From Sordaria brevicollis (Eukaryota > Ascomycota > Sordariomycetes > Sordariales > Sordariaceae), in the NCBI GenBank assembly GCA_033439795.1, contig JAUTDP010000002.1, forward strand, positions 992,001-1,056,000: a stretch of DNA of 64,000 bases, read 5' to 3'. Below the pieces are notes generated by a model. The model made no database searches. It was not told the origin of the DNA and saw only the letters and a list, made by a program, of their open reading frames with translations. This document shows, piece by piece, positions 21,147 to 32,932 of this stretch. A program made the translations under genes and the position numbers. The stretch's first letter is position 1, and each line of letters opens with the position of its first letter.

Positions 21147-22744
21147 ATGACGACGTGGTCGTCCCGTGGCGCTGGTGTCTTTGCATGTTCCTTAATAACT
21201 CTCTTCATTGCCACGACGACGGTCATCTTGCGGTTTATTTCGAGAGGGTACTTTTGTCGGGTTTTGAGACCTTCGGATTGGGTTATTGGTGGTGCTCTTG
21301 TACGTACAGTGACATGTATTATTGCTGGTTGCGTCGAGGAATACCGCCATGGCCCGTACAGATGTTGAAAGAGGCTAACTCGTGGTACTTGTTTGCCATC
21401 GCTGTAGTTATTCTCCATAGCCACGACTGTAACTCATGGACTTCGTACGTTTTTACCCCATTCCATCTGATTCCGGTCCATTGTAGAGTCTCCTGACACT
21501 GACATGTAACCAAAAACAGAGATTAACCATGGACTCGGCAAGCATATCTGGGATAACCCTCGGGAAGAGGAGGTTCCCATGCTGAAAGTACGTCGTTCTT
21601 CTCTTTTACCAACCCATCCATGGTTTGTGGTCTAAACCGCATCATCATCAGCCAATGAATGGTTCGTCCCTAGTAGGTAGATACTGACATAACCGCACGC
21701 AGGTAGTCTACGCCAACATCCTCCTCTACAACATCTGCGCCACCCTCACCAAACTCTCCATCCTCCTCATGTTCATCGACATCTTCCACATCGCCACCGC
21801 CGTCCGGCGCATCTCTTGGTGCATGATCGTCTTGGTGTCGCTGTACGGGGTGTACATGACCGTGACCAGCGTGTTTTTTTGTTATCCGATTGCGCTGAAC
21901 TGGACGCCTGCTGCTGGGTCATCAGATGACGGATATGGAAACGGTCAAAGTGATGATGGATGGTGTTTCGTCAAGGAACGCAAGTACCTCGCTGATGCGA
22001 GCGTGAATATCGTGCTGGATTTTGTCATTTGGGCTTTGCCGATGCCGGTGGTGAGGGGGATGAAGAGCTTGGGGAGGAGGGAGAGGGGGTGGTTGTTTGG
22101 TGTTTTTGGGGTGGGGTTTTTGTGAGTTGTTCTTCTTTTTGTCTTTTTCTAGATCTGATGGGGAAAGAAGGGACGGATAGTGGAGGGGTAAGGGGGGATG
22201 TTTACTTATCGTTTGGCTTCATCGTATCGTCCCAGTTTCGGGGATGCCCCGTGTTATCCTCACCTTGACCCTTCTCTTATTCATCAACTCACCTTCAGTC
22301 CGACCCGGCTAACAGAACGCGACCAGCATCTGCATAGTCTCCATCATCCGCCTCTACTCCCTCAAACTCTCCGCCACCTCGACCGACCCCTCCTACGACA
22401 ACGCGTCCGTAACTTGCTGGTCCGCCGTCGAGCTAAACCTCTCAATCACCATCGCCTGTATTATGACTCTCAAACCACTGATCTCCCGCGTCTTCCCCCG
22501 GCTTCTGCACAATGGCCTCTCCCCCGAGTCCTGCGACGGCCAGGGAGATAGTCCTCACGAGCGACGCCTAAAACAGCGCCAGCGGCAGATGCAAGGACGT
22601 AACGGAGGCGCTAAGCCGCAAAAGAAGAAGGAGAGAAGAATGTCAGAGAGAATCGGCAGAATGCAGTATCATGAGCATTGGCACAGAGCAAAGTCACAAC
22701 ATCCGGGGCTGATACCCACAGGTTCTTGCAATATATGCAATTAA
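21147..22744 (+). CDS. Seven-helix integral membrane protein, rhodopsin/PTH11-like fungal family
   Basis: I assembled five exons: 21147-21299, 21408-21444, 21520-21587, 21703-22121 and 22327-22744, giving 364 residues. The short exon 2 reads LFSIATTVTHGL and exon 3 reads NHGLGKHIWDNPREEE. These give the order typical of the fungal rhodopsin-domain family: RPSDWVIGGAL, then GLGKHIWD, then LTKLSILLMFIDIF, then WCFVKERKYLADASVNIVLDFVIWALPMPVV, and SIIRLYSL. Seven hydrophobic helices can be traced. Relatives include the PTH11-type receptors, thought to sense surface or nutrient cues at the plasma membrane, but this copy has no CFEM domain. The tail is basic (KPQKKKERRMSERIGR). Exon borders 2 and 5 are my best fit by frame and branch site; the family call is firm. 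Confidence 0.82.
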
Positions 22745-23197
22745 TCGGGGATCAGCTGTGCGAAATTGTCACCGGAATAGTCATATCCAAGATTTATGGC
22801 ATTGATGTACAGCCTACTTAATTTGTGGCCTAAATAATTCCCCGTGTTGTGAATAAATCGACGAGTGTCCGCTCCGTGCCTTTCGCCGTGCAAATCTCCG
22901 GCCATCTGGACAAGTGGACATGTGTTACCTCCGTTTGGCAAAACTAACTTGCTATCTGATTCGGCGGAAATCCACCATAGAAAATGTTAGCACAGTTACT
23001 GCCACTGACAGGCCGACAGACAGGACTGGGAGGTCCCCTGGAGAAACTCGGCGAATGCAATGCATCCATTCCGGTGATGTCAACATCTATAGAACTGAGG
23101 TATCCTGAGGCAACTGATCAGTTCCCATCTCACACATATGGTCCCCTCGCGCCCAAGTCAACATCATTTGTTGACCTTTCCCGCTTTCCACTTAAGT
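22745..23197. other. Intergenic between convergent genes
   Basis: Nothing recognised. Confidence 0.5.
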
Positions 23198-24346
23198 TCA
23201 CCATCCCAGCGCGCTCACAGCGGGCAACGAGTACACCATCATCGTCCACCGGCACCAATTCCTCCACGTCACCTCGTCATCGACCTTGTTTCTCCTCGCC
23301 AACAACCTCCACGCAATATACCCAGCATACCCAACAAACGGCGCTGCGTACCACACTGGGGTCTTCCAGAAACTAACACCAACAACCGCCCACACCAGCG
23401 CCGTTGCCGCCAGCTGATACCGCGACGCCGTCTCACCAATCAACAGCGGGAGAGTTGTTCGGTTCCCTCGCGCACGATCACCATCCAGATCCTTAAAGTC
23501 CTGGACGGGAATCATAGTGGCGATGAGCGCACTAACAATTGCCGTCCACGCATACCCTCGGGGGCTGATCACATCCGCCATGCTCAAGCCCATGCCCGTT
23601 TCTCCCTGGCCATTAGTAGCAGCAGCAGCAGCAGCAGCATGCTGTCCCAACCCTAGCGCAATGCGCAGCGATCCTACATGGTAGATACCGTACGATAGCC
23701 CGAGGAGGATATCCCGAAAGACAGGCTCATCAGCGCAGCCAAGGTCGTTGTAGACAAAGATGACGATAAGCACCAGCAGTCCTTCATGCCAGACGCCTAG
23801 CGCGCAGTTGAGCGCCAAGGCAACGGGCACCATGCAGAGGAACAAGCGGCGGGTTTGGTCCGAGGTGATTTTGTCGGAAGGGATGGGACGCCAGGGCTTG
23901 TTGATGAGGTCCTCTGCCACAGCGATAGGGTGGCGCTGGTTGGCGAGGTCGAAGAGGAGGAGGCTGTAGAGCTGGAAAAGACAGATGGCAGGGAGTCGAT
24001 GGAGGACTTGGCTGAGGGAGGGAGTAGCACCGGGACTGGTGGTTGCTTCTTTGGCGAGCGAGAGGGCTACGCCGAAGATGGTGCAGGGGAGGGAGAAGTT
24101 GAATATGTCGTTTTTGGAGAATTCCCAGAGGAGGTAAATCACTGCGGAGACGTTTCCCATGAGACTTCCGGCGGGGAGGAGGGGCTTTTGGGTAATGGTT
24201 TCCACTTTGGACGAGCTTTTGTCCTCAGCGTCAGCATCAGACTTCAGCTTGCTGTTTGGGGTACTTTGGCCCCATGATCCAGTGCCGAAGATGGACCAGA
24301 GACGGCCCAGCGTAGGCGCCGGTTTGTTGTGGAGGATGGTCGACAT
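23198..24346 (-). CDS. UbiA-superfamily prenyltransferase or membrane terpene cyclase
   Basis: A single exon of 382 residues with seven to nine hydrophobic helices. The two conserved UbiA loops are seen. The first is at 133-154 (DLANQRHPIAVAEDLINKPW), where the usual NDxxDxxxD becomes N......D. The second is at 282-290 (QDFKDLDGD), a clear DxxxD magnesium site, followed by GNRTTLP. UbiA enzymes bind prenyl diphosphates in the membrane. The EDLINKPWRP and QDFKD pattern is that of the fungal subgroup that includes the UbiA-type sesquiterpene cyclase of fumagillin biosynthesis, so cyclase activity is as likely as prenyl transfer. A run of alanines at about 237-243 is encoded by a GCT/GCC/AGC-type triplet repeat (23615-23639). 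No terpenoid gene set surrounds it; the P450 8 kb away is not clearly linked. Confidence 0.88.
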   Translation of the reverse strand: MSTILHNKPAPTLGRLWSIFGTGSWGQSTPNSKLKSDADAEDKSSSKVETITQKPLLPAGSLMGNVSAVIYLLWEFSKNDIFNFSLPCTIFGVALSLAKEATTSPGATPSLSQVLHRLPAICLFQLYSLLLFDLANQRHPIAVAEDLINKPWRPIPSDKITSDQTRRLFLCMVPVALALNCALGVWHEGLLVLIVIFVYNDLGCADEPVFRDILLGLSYGIYHVGSLRIALGLGQHAAAAAAATNGQGETGMGLSMADVISPRGYAWTAIVSALIATMIPVQDFKDLDGDRARGNRTTLPLLIGETASRYQLAATALVWAVVGVSFWKTPVWYAAPFVGYAGYIAWRLLARRNKVDDEVTWRNWCRWTMMVYSLPAVSALGW

Positions 24347-26151
24347 GGCTTTCTGGCTCTTTTGGTTTTGGTTCTTAGGGATATTGAGAAGCTTGATGAG
24401 GATGCTGCAAAATCACTGTCGAAGAGAAAGGCTCGACTCCTCTATTTATGTCCATTCAACTCCCATACCAGACACGACCATACGTACAAGCACTTTACCT
24501 CGAGTCGGGCTCCTTCCATTCCTACGAGATTCTCATGCTACGCTCATCTTCAACTTTCTTATGATATAGATTATTGATCCACCGAGATAGCTACATAGGA
24601 GACCGGTCACTGGTGTTTGCAGCTTGCAGCACAGTACAATGAGACTACAGACCACAACAACCCGGTACGTAGCGCTTCAAAGTATCAATGTGAGACTCAA
24701 AGCAACGATAAATGGCGCCATCAATATGGACATATTCCAATATTATATGCTCGTATTCTCGCTTCTGTGTCCCAACATAGGAGTTGAACCCTTGGGTTCC
24801 CTTTCTAGACATCGTAAGTTTGTAACCTCGGAATCATAAATCATACCACCGCCAGCCATTCAACGACATTTCGTCTTTCCAACTTCCTAGTGACATTCCC
24901 TTCGTCCAGCAGGTAGCAGGGGAGCAAAGTTGCAGCATGCCACTGGCCTTCCTTGATGTTTTCTCTTTTTTTTTTTCCTCTTCAGGTACGTATGTTGGTT
25001 TTATGTTTGCTCTGCCTGCCAAGTAATCATACCCCAAGGAAAAGCGAGATTGAGCAGGTGCATTCTTCCAATAGCACCTGCCAGCAACCTGGAGATGTTC
25101 TCGGCTCTCAGAAACCAAACCTCCCCTAGGGCATCCGCCGCATGAGCCTCAACAAAGGAACGTCTTCCGTCGGCTACCTAACCAACACTGATATGTATTA
25201 GTTCCACCCACCAGCCGCCACTATCAAAAATCCACGAAGAGACGTCGACTCAAAGACGACGCAGAAGTAACGAGGCCGCCTAAACTATGCACTGAGTGGT
25301 GTAAGAGGCGGCCGACTCAACCGACTCACAGCGACGCCAACCAACACGATGTTGCGTACCTAGCATTTCTTATCGTTCGTCCACGCCTCGCTACCTCTCT
25401 GTACTGTACATAACGCAGGAACCCGAACGTTTGGTAGGAGTCTAGGCCAGCTTAAAACCCTTAATAAGGTAAACCTACCCTGTTATCGCTTAGCTTCGCC
25501 CGCGCGGCCCGCCCTTCGCTGCTACCGCACGGCCGTACGGAAGCTAAACGGTTAGAAGATCCCGTTCGTTTAAACTCTACGCGAGTGCGGGCTAGTGGCT
25601 AGGGGTGAAAGGTCTGATGGACATTTTGGGCAATGGTCATGAAGTTTTTGTATTCTGAAGTTGGACTTGAGCTTTGGCGGATTGCCCTTGAAACAGAGAA
25701 CAGTCTCCAGGAAGCCAACGGATGCTACTTGGGCCCGTGTTCAGCAACACCCAAGGAAGAACGTTGGCTGTGGAGGTGAGGCGGCGCATTGTCTTGAGCT
25801 CTTGGCGGAGTTGGGAAATACTACGCACCGTGCCTAAAGCCTCTTGCTTTCCTTCTTCGTAATAGTTCACGGGGGGAAGGACAAACACCAATTGTACTGT
25901 TGTGATGCGGGATGCTTTCCGTATATCACCGTCCAAGGACGACGAGTGTGCCAATGCCATTGGAGAGCCAGGGAAGCTCCAAGTTTGGATTGTCACGCTT
26001 TTCGTTCTTACAATGAGCGAGTTGTGAGGAATAACAGAGATGGCTTTGATAACTATTATAGTAGATGACAATTGAAAGAGGAAAATAACAAAGGAAAAGA
26101 TCATCCTACCTGTTCCAATGATGCATCCATCTCCGGTCACCCTAAACCGCC
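24347..26151. other. 1.8-kb intergenic region with an odd GC/AT mosaic segment
   Basis: No gene seen. At 25140-25600 the sequence mixes runs of CG-rich words (GCGGCC inverted pair at about 25273-25311) with TTTAAAC and TTAATAAGG words and lacks open frames, which may be a relic of a repeat. A minus-strand frame of 167 codons (25637-26140) is probably 3' UTR of the AAA gene. Confidence 0.4.
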
Positions 26152-29100
26152 CTAGTTGTACGTATCCTCCCCATCGTCATCCTGCACTCCAGCTCGCGGC
26201 TTCCCGGAAAACTGTTCATAGTCCCGTCCTGCTTGTGGCGGCATTCCGAAGTCTTCACGGCCCGGTCCTGGTCTGAAGCCCTGAGCATGAGGAGAAGCAA
26301 TGCTCGGAGCCGGAGAACGGGAGGGCATGGTTCCTCGAGCCATTTGGTCAGAGTCGTGATACCGGTATGGATCATGGAAGCTGGGCTGGCTTGGACGGCC
26401 CCCATGAAAATGACCACCGCCCGCGTCATAGTCCTCATAACTGGCTTGGCCCCTCTGATGACTCCTTTCCCGGTATGGGTAACTATTACCCTCTGGCTGC
26501 AACGAACCATGGGGCTGGAAGGAGTCTGCCATATACCGCGGCTCATACCCTCCATGGCCGCCTACTGCGTGATGTGGATGAGGTGCTGGACTGTTTCGAG
26601 CTGCTGCAGAGTGTCCTGACTGGGCGTGGGAGGAGTACTCGTCGTTACGGAGCAAACTCATCTTGGCCCATTTGGCGTCGGTGAAGCCTCTTGTCTGCGT
26701 TATGTATTGGCCAAAGTCCCGTGTGGCTTGCTCGACCTTGGTGAAATGAGTCTCGTCAAGCACAGGGACTGTACTTGCATTCTTCGATCCCTCCAACCCA
26801 TCCACTCCGGCCTGCGTCTCTTCTTGTGTCCGCGCTCTGTGATGTGCCAGAGATGCTGCAATCTGGAACGCATTCTTGATCTGTCTCCCGTTCCATCTCT
26901 CGCCCTCGGGAAGCCCGTTATCATAATGGCGCTCGGCAAATCTCAGGACGCTGTCCTCATTTATCTGCAGGGGTGGTGTGTCGACCACTAGTTGCTTTTG
27001 CTTCTCGATCTCCTTGAGCTTGGCAATATTGGCCTTGAAGATGGCGATGGTTTGTGCGCGGCCAAGTGGAGGGTAGTAGAGCATCATGTGCAATCGCGAT
27101 TTGAATGCATCATCAATGCTCCCAACCCGGTTCGTGGTGAGAAACAATATGCCATGGTAGTACTCCAAGACTCGAAGGAATACTAAACGATTTGGGTTGT
27201 TAGCGATTAATTATAACGTTGACGGGAATGGGCAATGGGCCAATGTTCTGTACACATACCCGAAACAAGAGCGTTCCTCTTGAGCTCTGTTCTAGATCTT
27301 TCCGCCAAGAATACATCCGCCTCGTCGAACAAAAGAACACAATCCCATCGAGTAGCAAGATGAAAGAGGCCCTCCAATTTTTCTTCGAGTTTAGATGAAC
27401 TTGTTCCGAGATCTCCGTATGTGACAGTAAGGAGAGGCTTCTGGTTTTCGCTTGCAACCGCTTCAGCTGTTGCAGTTTTGCCCACTCCTGGAACACCATG
27501 CAACAGAATTACAAGCCCCTTTCCCTTCCCCTGTATGATATCTTGGCCTATGGAGCTCTCAAATCTTTCGGCAAGGCATTTGTCGATCCGTTTTTTCTCA
27601 AAATGTGCACTAACAAGTCCTCGCACCATCTCCTTGTACTCCTTTGGAATCTTCAGGGACTTGAAAACACTTGTTTGTCGCGTGATCGGCTGGAGCTTGC
27701 GCAAATCCAACATGAGAAATCGTTTTGGTTTGAAAGCATAACAGCAAACACGCGTTGGGGCGAGCACAAGATGTTCCTCTCTCAAAACTGGAATCTTGGC
27801 TTCTTGATCCCGAATAGTCGGTGTCTCCTCGGCATTTGTTTCATTGTACCTTCCATTGTCAGTCTTGGCACGTGGTACGTGCCAGGTGGTATTGGAAGTT
27901 CTCGAAATCCAAGCTTTGGCCGAAACTACATCTGCTCCGTGCTCGACTATAGTCGCGTCGGTTAAGATGGTAAACGTCTCGGCGTTGTTCCATACCGCAA
28001 TGCCCGCGGGTATTACGCTTTGTGCTAGACGCCAGCGTGCCTCGATAGGAACGTCGCGTAGCGCCGTGAATATAGGTCGCAATTGAGGAGCTTGCAGATA
28101 TGTCTCTTCAAAATCCACCACAACCTCACTCTCGATTAACAACCCAGATTGTCGCTTCGTATTTTCGGGATAGCTGCCATCTGGTGCGCGGTCCAGTGAT
28201 ATGCCAGAATAGTAGAAGTGCTTGTCTTCCACCGCATTGTGAAATTTCCTACCTATTACGGCCGAGTCTTGCAGCATCTGGACGGAGTTTGCATGATACC
28301 GTACAGGATACCACGGGAGCGAAGTTATGTCGACCTCGTCGCGAAATGGTACAATTGACAGTTTCGTGAAAACGGGTTGCCAGCCTGTGCCATCGAAATC
28401 AAGATAAAAGCAGTGAACATTGAAATAGTCACGCTCTGAGAAGGTGTCCATACTAGGGAAGTCTACTGGCGGAGCCACGCCACAATATACCCTCCATATT
28501 CGCTGACTCGGCGCCTCGTATCTGGCTGATTCTAAACTTGTGTCAGTTCCAAATATTGAGGGATATACTCAATCAATCAATCTACACCTACTTGATCTTT
28601 GTTGTCCGTCAAGTTCGCAAGTCGCCGACTTTACGAAGATATCTTCTCCTGGTCTGAAAAGGAGCCAAAGGTCATCGAACCGGATCCTGGTTATGGTTTG
28701 GTCTTGATAACGATGAATGAGCGGCATGATGTGTTCATCCACAAAACCGACATAGCATCGCAAGTGTTGAAGTGCCTCGATTGTTTCTCCGATCTCCTCC
28801 ATCCCGGATTCGTAATCATCGTCGCCGTGTTGATCGTGCACCACAGTCCTGGGTCTAGTATCGTCTTGAATCCGTTTTTGATTCTCGAAGTTACTTCCTG
28901 CTTTCTCCTCTGTCGACATAAATGTTGTTGAGGAAGCAAAATTTTCTGAAGATTGCGCTTTCACACTGTTTCCCCACTTGGCCTCCAGTGCCATCAAGGC
29001 TTCCTTCATCCGGCCCTGAAACTGGATGAACAACTGGAAAGGCCGTATGAACGTCAAGCTTACCCGGCTTGTGACAGGTCGATCGGCATACATGAGCAAG

Positions 29101-29528
29101 TATTTCAGAACTGGTCTCGACTTGATCCGAACCCGTTGAATAATACCATTGATTGGAATTTCACTTGAATCCTCAACAGTAGTCTGCGGTTGACCCAGGT
29201 GGAGAGACCGCTCCCTCGCGTTCGGTTGCTGAGATCCAGATGTTTGCCGGCGCCTCTTTCTCTCCCGGGTTACATCTTCCAAATGGTCGGATAGGAAAGG
29301 CTTGGAAACGAATGCATCTATGGCGTATCTTTCGTCCTCATTCGTGAAATAGTTTGTAAAGTGTCGAAAGTTGACGAGGCGATACTGGGGAATCGTTTGA
29401 CCCAAGGCAGGGGAAGGGACCGAATCTTTAAAGTTATCTGGTGGGATCAAAGTCTCTAGTCCGCTCGGAGAAGGATCATCGTCAGACGGGTGGTCGGAGA
29501 GGCCTCTTCCACTTGGATCTTTTCCCAT
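26152..29528 (-). CDS. AAA+ ATPase with long fungal N-terminal region (DUF7025-like)
   Basis: There are three exons: 28592-29528, 27260-28531 and 26152-27182. Introns of 60 and 77 bp (GTAGGT..TTTAG, GTATGT..TTTAG) keep frame exactly and give 1,079 residues. The start at 29528 has CAACAATGG context. The first 300 residues are charged and low in conservation. Residues about 320-560 form the region usually found before the ATPase in this fungal family (APSQRIWRVYCGV, later RYHANSVQML). The AAA module has Walker A GVPGVGKTA (about 657), Walker B CVLLFDEADVFL (about 706-717), sensor LFLTTNRV (about 749) and arginine-finger region FKSRLHMML. The last 180 residues are low-complexity, rich in H, G, P, S and Y. 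Such proteins probably remodel or segregate protein complexes; the substrate is unknown. Confidence 0.88.
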
Positions 29529-30709
29529 TGTTGCTCGAGAGAATTGAACTTTGAAGTGCCTGCTCTTCTTGAAACTATTAGCGGAGCACGCAACACGATG
29601 GTTGCCTGTCACATTAGGTCCCCAAAACGTTTTTTTTTACCAGGCTTCATGACTGTGTCAAGAGCGGCTAGGTGGTGTTGGTGGAGAAAGAGGGAGAAGA
29701 TCGCACCAAGATCAATATACGCACTTGTATGGTTTCTCATTGACCTGTGTTCGGCTGCTTATGCTGAGGCCTTCAAAAGCAGGTGCTGGCGCGAATTTTG
29801 GAAACTCTCTGCAGTCTCTATTGATGTCATCCATTCGCAAACATGTTAGAACTCGAGATGTGCACTTCGCAATAATGTCTTGAGGACTGGTATTGACGAA
29901 CCTTTTGTAAACCAAACGCACGAGTTCATACCTGTATAGCTATCTGACCATATTGTGGAGGTGCCATCGTGCGACACGCTCGACTTTCATGAGTGGCCTC
30001 GAGTGACTGATAAGGCCCAGAGACGACCCTGCTTGCAGGCGGCAGGAGCGAGTTTGTGCCGTCCCGAACTTCCGACCGTAATAGGGAGCGGGGCAACCAG
30101 GCACACAGGTTGCAGGCCGATGTGATGATGTGACGGGAGAGGCACTCACAACAAGTTAACGTTATAATGGATGCGCCCAGCCCTCCACAATATGTATGTA
30201 TCCAGAGGCCAATGGAAGCGCTGTGCCCTCTCCCGACACCCATCAAATGATATGCTTTTGTTTATTGGACCATTGAAGGCTGGTGCTTAATACCTCTGCC
30301 AGAGCTGAGAATGCAGGCGGGTTTGATCATCACTCTATCGGAACAGCTTCGGACGCCGACATGGCGACAGTACACGACAGATTGTGTTCCGAAATAAGGT
30401 GCAAAGAGAGGAACGACGGAGAGATGTTCAAGCGAGGAATAGAGCGAGAAAAAGATGTTCTAAGTTGAAGGTTTAGCCATTTGGGAAGCCACGATCACAA
30501 ATAGCGAAGGCAGGCGGGACGGCGTCCAATGATACTTACCTTCCGAAACCAATGTTCAGTTCCTGGCTCCTCGCCATCGCTCTTCCCTCGGTCGTACATA
30601 GTTGCCGTGTCTAGTGATCTAGTCTTCAGTCTCCAGCCTCACCATCTTCACCACTCTTAGATACCTGCCAGTGTCCGCGGTACTGCCTTGTGCCTGCACT
30701 TCCAACATC
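29529..30709. other. Shared upstream region of two divergent genes
   Basis: No gene recognised in 1.18 kb. It should carry the promoters of the AAA gene (-) and the NLR-like gene (+). Confidence 0.5.
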
Positions 30710-32932
30710 ATGAATCCTGGGTTTCAGGCATCATCCTACGTGACTGCTGTTCAAACAGAGATGAATAATGATACAGCCAAGTTCATCCACAAACAGGGTC
30801 CAACTTACGACTTGGCTTTCGCTGTTCGCTCAGCATTTGACCAACAGAGGTGCCAGTTCGTGCCGAGGACCAACTTAGCGTGCGTGCCTCCTGTGGAATG
30901 TTTTGTTTCCGTGTCGGTGAAGTGTTGACGCACTTTGTATCCCCAGTGATCTTCATGATGCCCTCGCTCGATACCGGGAATTGTTCCCTAATTCATTCGT
31001 CGCATCCGCAATGGGGGAGGACTTTTGGGGTGATGTGACAGACCACATGCACGCGGTCCGGCCAGCATATGAATCCCAAGGATCAAAGCCGACATCTCTA
31101 TTTCGAAAGTTCTGGGGCAAGCTTGGTGCAAGGTCCGAAAGTTTGAAGCCGTGGCTTGAACTGATTCCCGACGAACATGGCCTAGGGACATTGAGAGCAG
31201 GCTTGCTGATCGTGCTCCAGGCAAGTCTTCCGGCATCTATGGTTCTCTCGCCCCAAAGTAACAAATGACTGACAATCTGTGTTGTGTAGGCGGCACAAAA
31301 GTCCGCTGAGAAGAGGGATGCCATCTTCTCTGCCTTTGAGGAGATCCCTGGCATGATCAGAGGTGCAGAAGACAACCGGTCTTTGTTTCCGAGACGAAGA
31401 GAGTTCCAACAAACCTATGATGGCTTTGTGCAGACCTTGGCTTCAGCGATATTGAACTTGATGTCGTTGTTATTGCCAAAATCCGAAAGTGAGTTCACCT
31501 AACCATGCAAGCTCACCCTCTTCACCTTCAGGACACAGTTTAACGAAGGCAACCACTGCTACAGCCAAGAAAGTGCTCGAAAAGCTTCCGAACCCAGGTG
31601 AGGACGTGGAAAGCATTCTCGCTCCTCTCAAGGCCGCTCTTGAGACACTGAAAGCCTCTGCTTCACGGCTCAAGGACGAAATTCTTGTTGACACCAATGG
31701 TATCGTGGGCCAAACTGCCAAGGGCGTCAACATCATCCGCAGTACCCTCGCGGAGACAAAGATTAACATCTCCGACGTATCTTCAAGGCTCGTGTTGATC
31801 CAAGAAAACTTGGACCGACAATACCAAGAGTTGAAACAGCAAGTTTCGCTGCAAACTTCGAGATCCCCTCAGTTTTACGGCATTCAAGCCCAAAACTCGC
31901 TCCTCATCCAGCTGATTGAAACCTATGAGCTCAGGTTGCGCGCCGAAATTCGCCGAGTCTGAACTCCTTCGAGCCGGGCATGTGGAAGACAATCACTGGA
32001 TCTCCGAAAGCGAGCTGCTTACCTTTCTCAATGCATCCCCCCTTGACCTCGCCAAGGATCTGGAGCGCTCTGTCTCCTTCTCTCTTACCATCCTCTCGCC
32101 TCCCCAGCAAGCTTCAGCTCGCGGGATCCTCAACCTTCCATCTTTTCAGCGATGGGTCCGCGCCGACGTGCCGGACATCCTCTGCATCGAATCCAACCCG
32201 ACAGATGTGCACCTCTCTCTCCTCTCGACGATGGCCGGTGCCCATCCCCTCTCTGCCTTCAGCGCCAACCTCATCGCCACCCTAGGCGGTCATCGAGGTG
32301 CAATCATTCTGTACTTCTTTCCTTCTCTTCACGCCGACTATAACGACCCCCTCTCCGAACCTCGGGCCCTTCTGGCCAACATGATTACGCTCCTCGTTCT
32401 CGAGCTCAGGGCACGAAACCTCCTCCGGCTAGGCTTCGTCAACAGTCGGCAATACGTTCACGACCTGCAGTACGGAAACGTTGCTTGTCTCTGTTACACG
32501 TTCGGTGCATTGCTCCGACAATTTCCCCGCGACACACCCGTGTATTGCGTCTTGGATGGCATATCATCGTACGACCGGTCCGATCGGCCGGGTTGGAGGG
32601 GCGACGTGGCGAGGATTCTGAGCACGTTGCTCGCGTTGGTCGAGGACGGGGAGCTGAGACCGATGTTGAAAGTGTTGGTTACGTGCCCGTTTCGGTGGGA
32701 GGTCGTGGAGAGGTGTCTGCCGGATCAGAAGAGGGCATATACGATGGCCAACTTGTTGGACGGCGGGGGAGGGGTAGCAGGACCGGGAATGTCGAGGGAG
32801 TTCTTTGCTGGAATGCTAGATCGAACCTATGAGGAATCTTCTGGTGTTGTTAGCAACCGTGGGCGCGGGGCCGGAGATGGGTATTTTAGGAGGGAGGACG
32901 GCGGGGAGATGACGGAGGACGATTACAATTAA
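30710..32932 (+). pseudogene. NLR-like protein (DUF7708-like N-terminus, degenerate NTPase) with a +1 frame break
   Basis: Exons are 30710-30879, 30947-31220, 31290-31488 and 31532 onward. Intron 2 is GC-AG (GCAAGT donor) and intron 3 is only 43 bp. The N-terminal 200 residues (FWGDVTDHMHAVRPAY, FRKFWGKLG, VLQAAQKSAEKRDAIF) resemble the helical region that precedes NACHT modules in fungal NLR-type proteins. A coiled-coil-like segment follows. At 31957-31962 the frame meets GTC TGA. Skipping one base restores an open frame to 32932 whose product continues naturally (RRV, then ELLRAGHVEDNHW). The C-terminal part keeps NTPase-like strands (AIILYFFPS, VYCVLDGI) but no Walker A GKS/T, so it is unlikely to bind ATP normally. 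With the shift the product would have about 680 residues; without it, 357. This may be a pseudogene, a sequencing error or recoding. It probably belongs to a signalling or recognition class. Confidence 0.65.

Noticed and set aside
13266..24346. Secondary-metabolite cluster linking the P450, the rhodopsin-like protein and the UbiA enzyme
   Set aside because: A primary-metabolism gene (trp-2) and long intergenic gaps lie between, and there is no core synthase or regulator.
25474..25487. GATAACAGGGTA on the minus strand, resembling the I-SceI homing site
   Set aside because: Only 12 of 18 positions match and no homing endonuclease or intron is nearby; probably chance.
25637..26140. 167-codon minus-strand frame downstream of the AAA gene
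   Set aside because: Most likely the 3' UTR of the AAA gene; no recognisable family or independent start context.
31935..31972. A 38-bp intron (GTTGCG..CGAG) to explain the frame change in the NLR-like gene
   Set aside because: Too short, has a poor donor, and leaves the wrong phase for the downstream frame.
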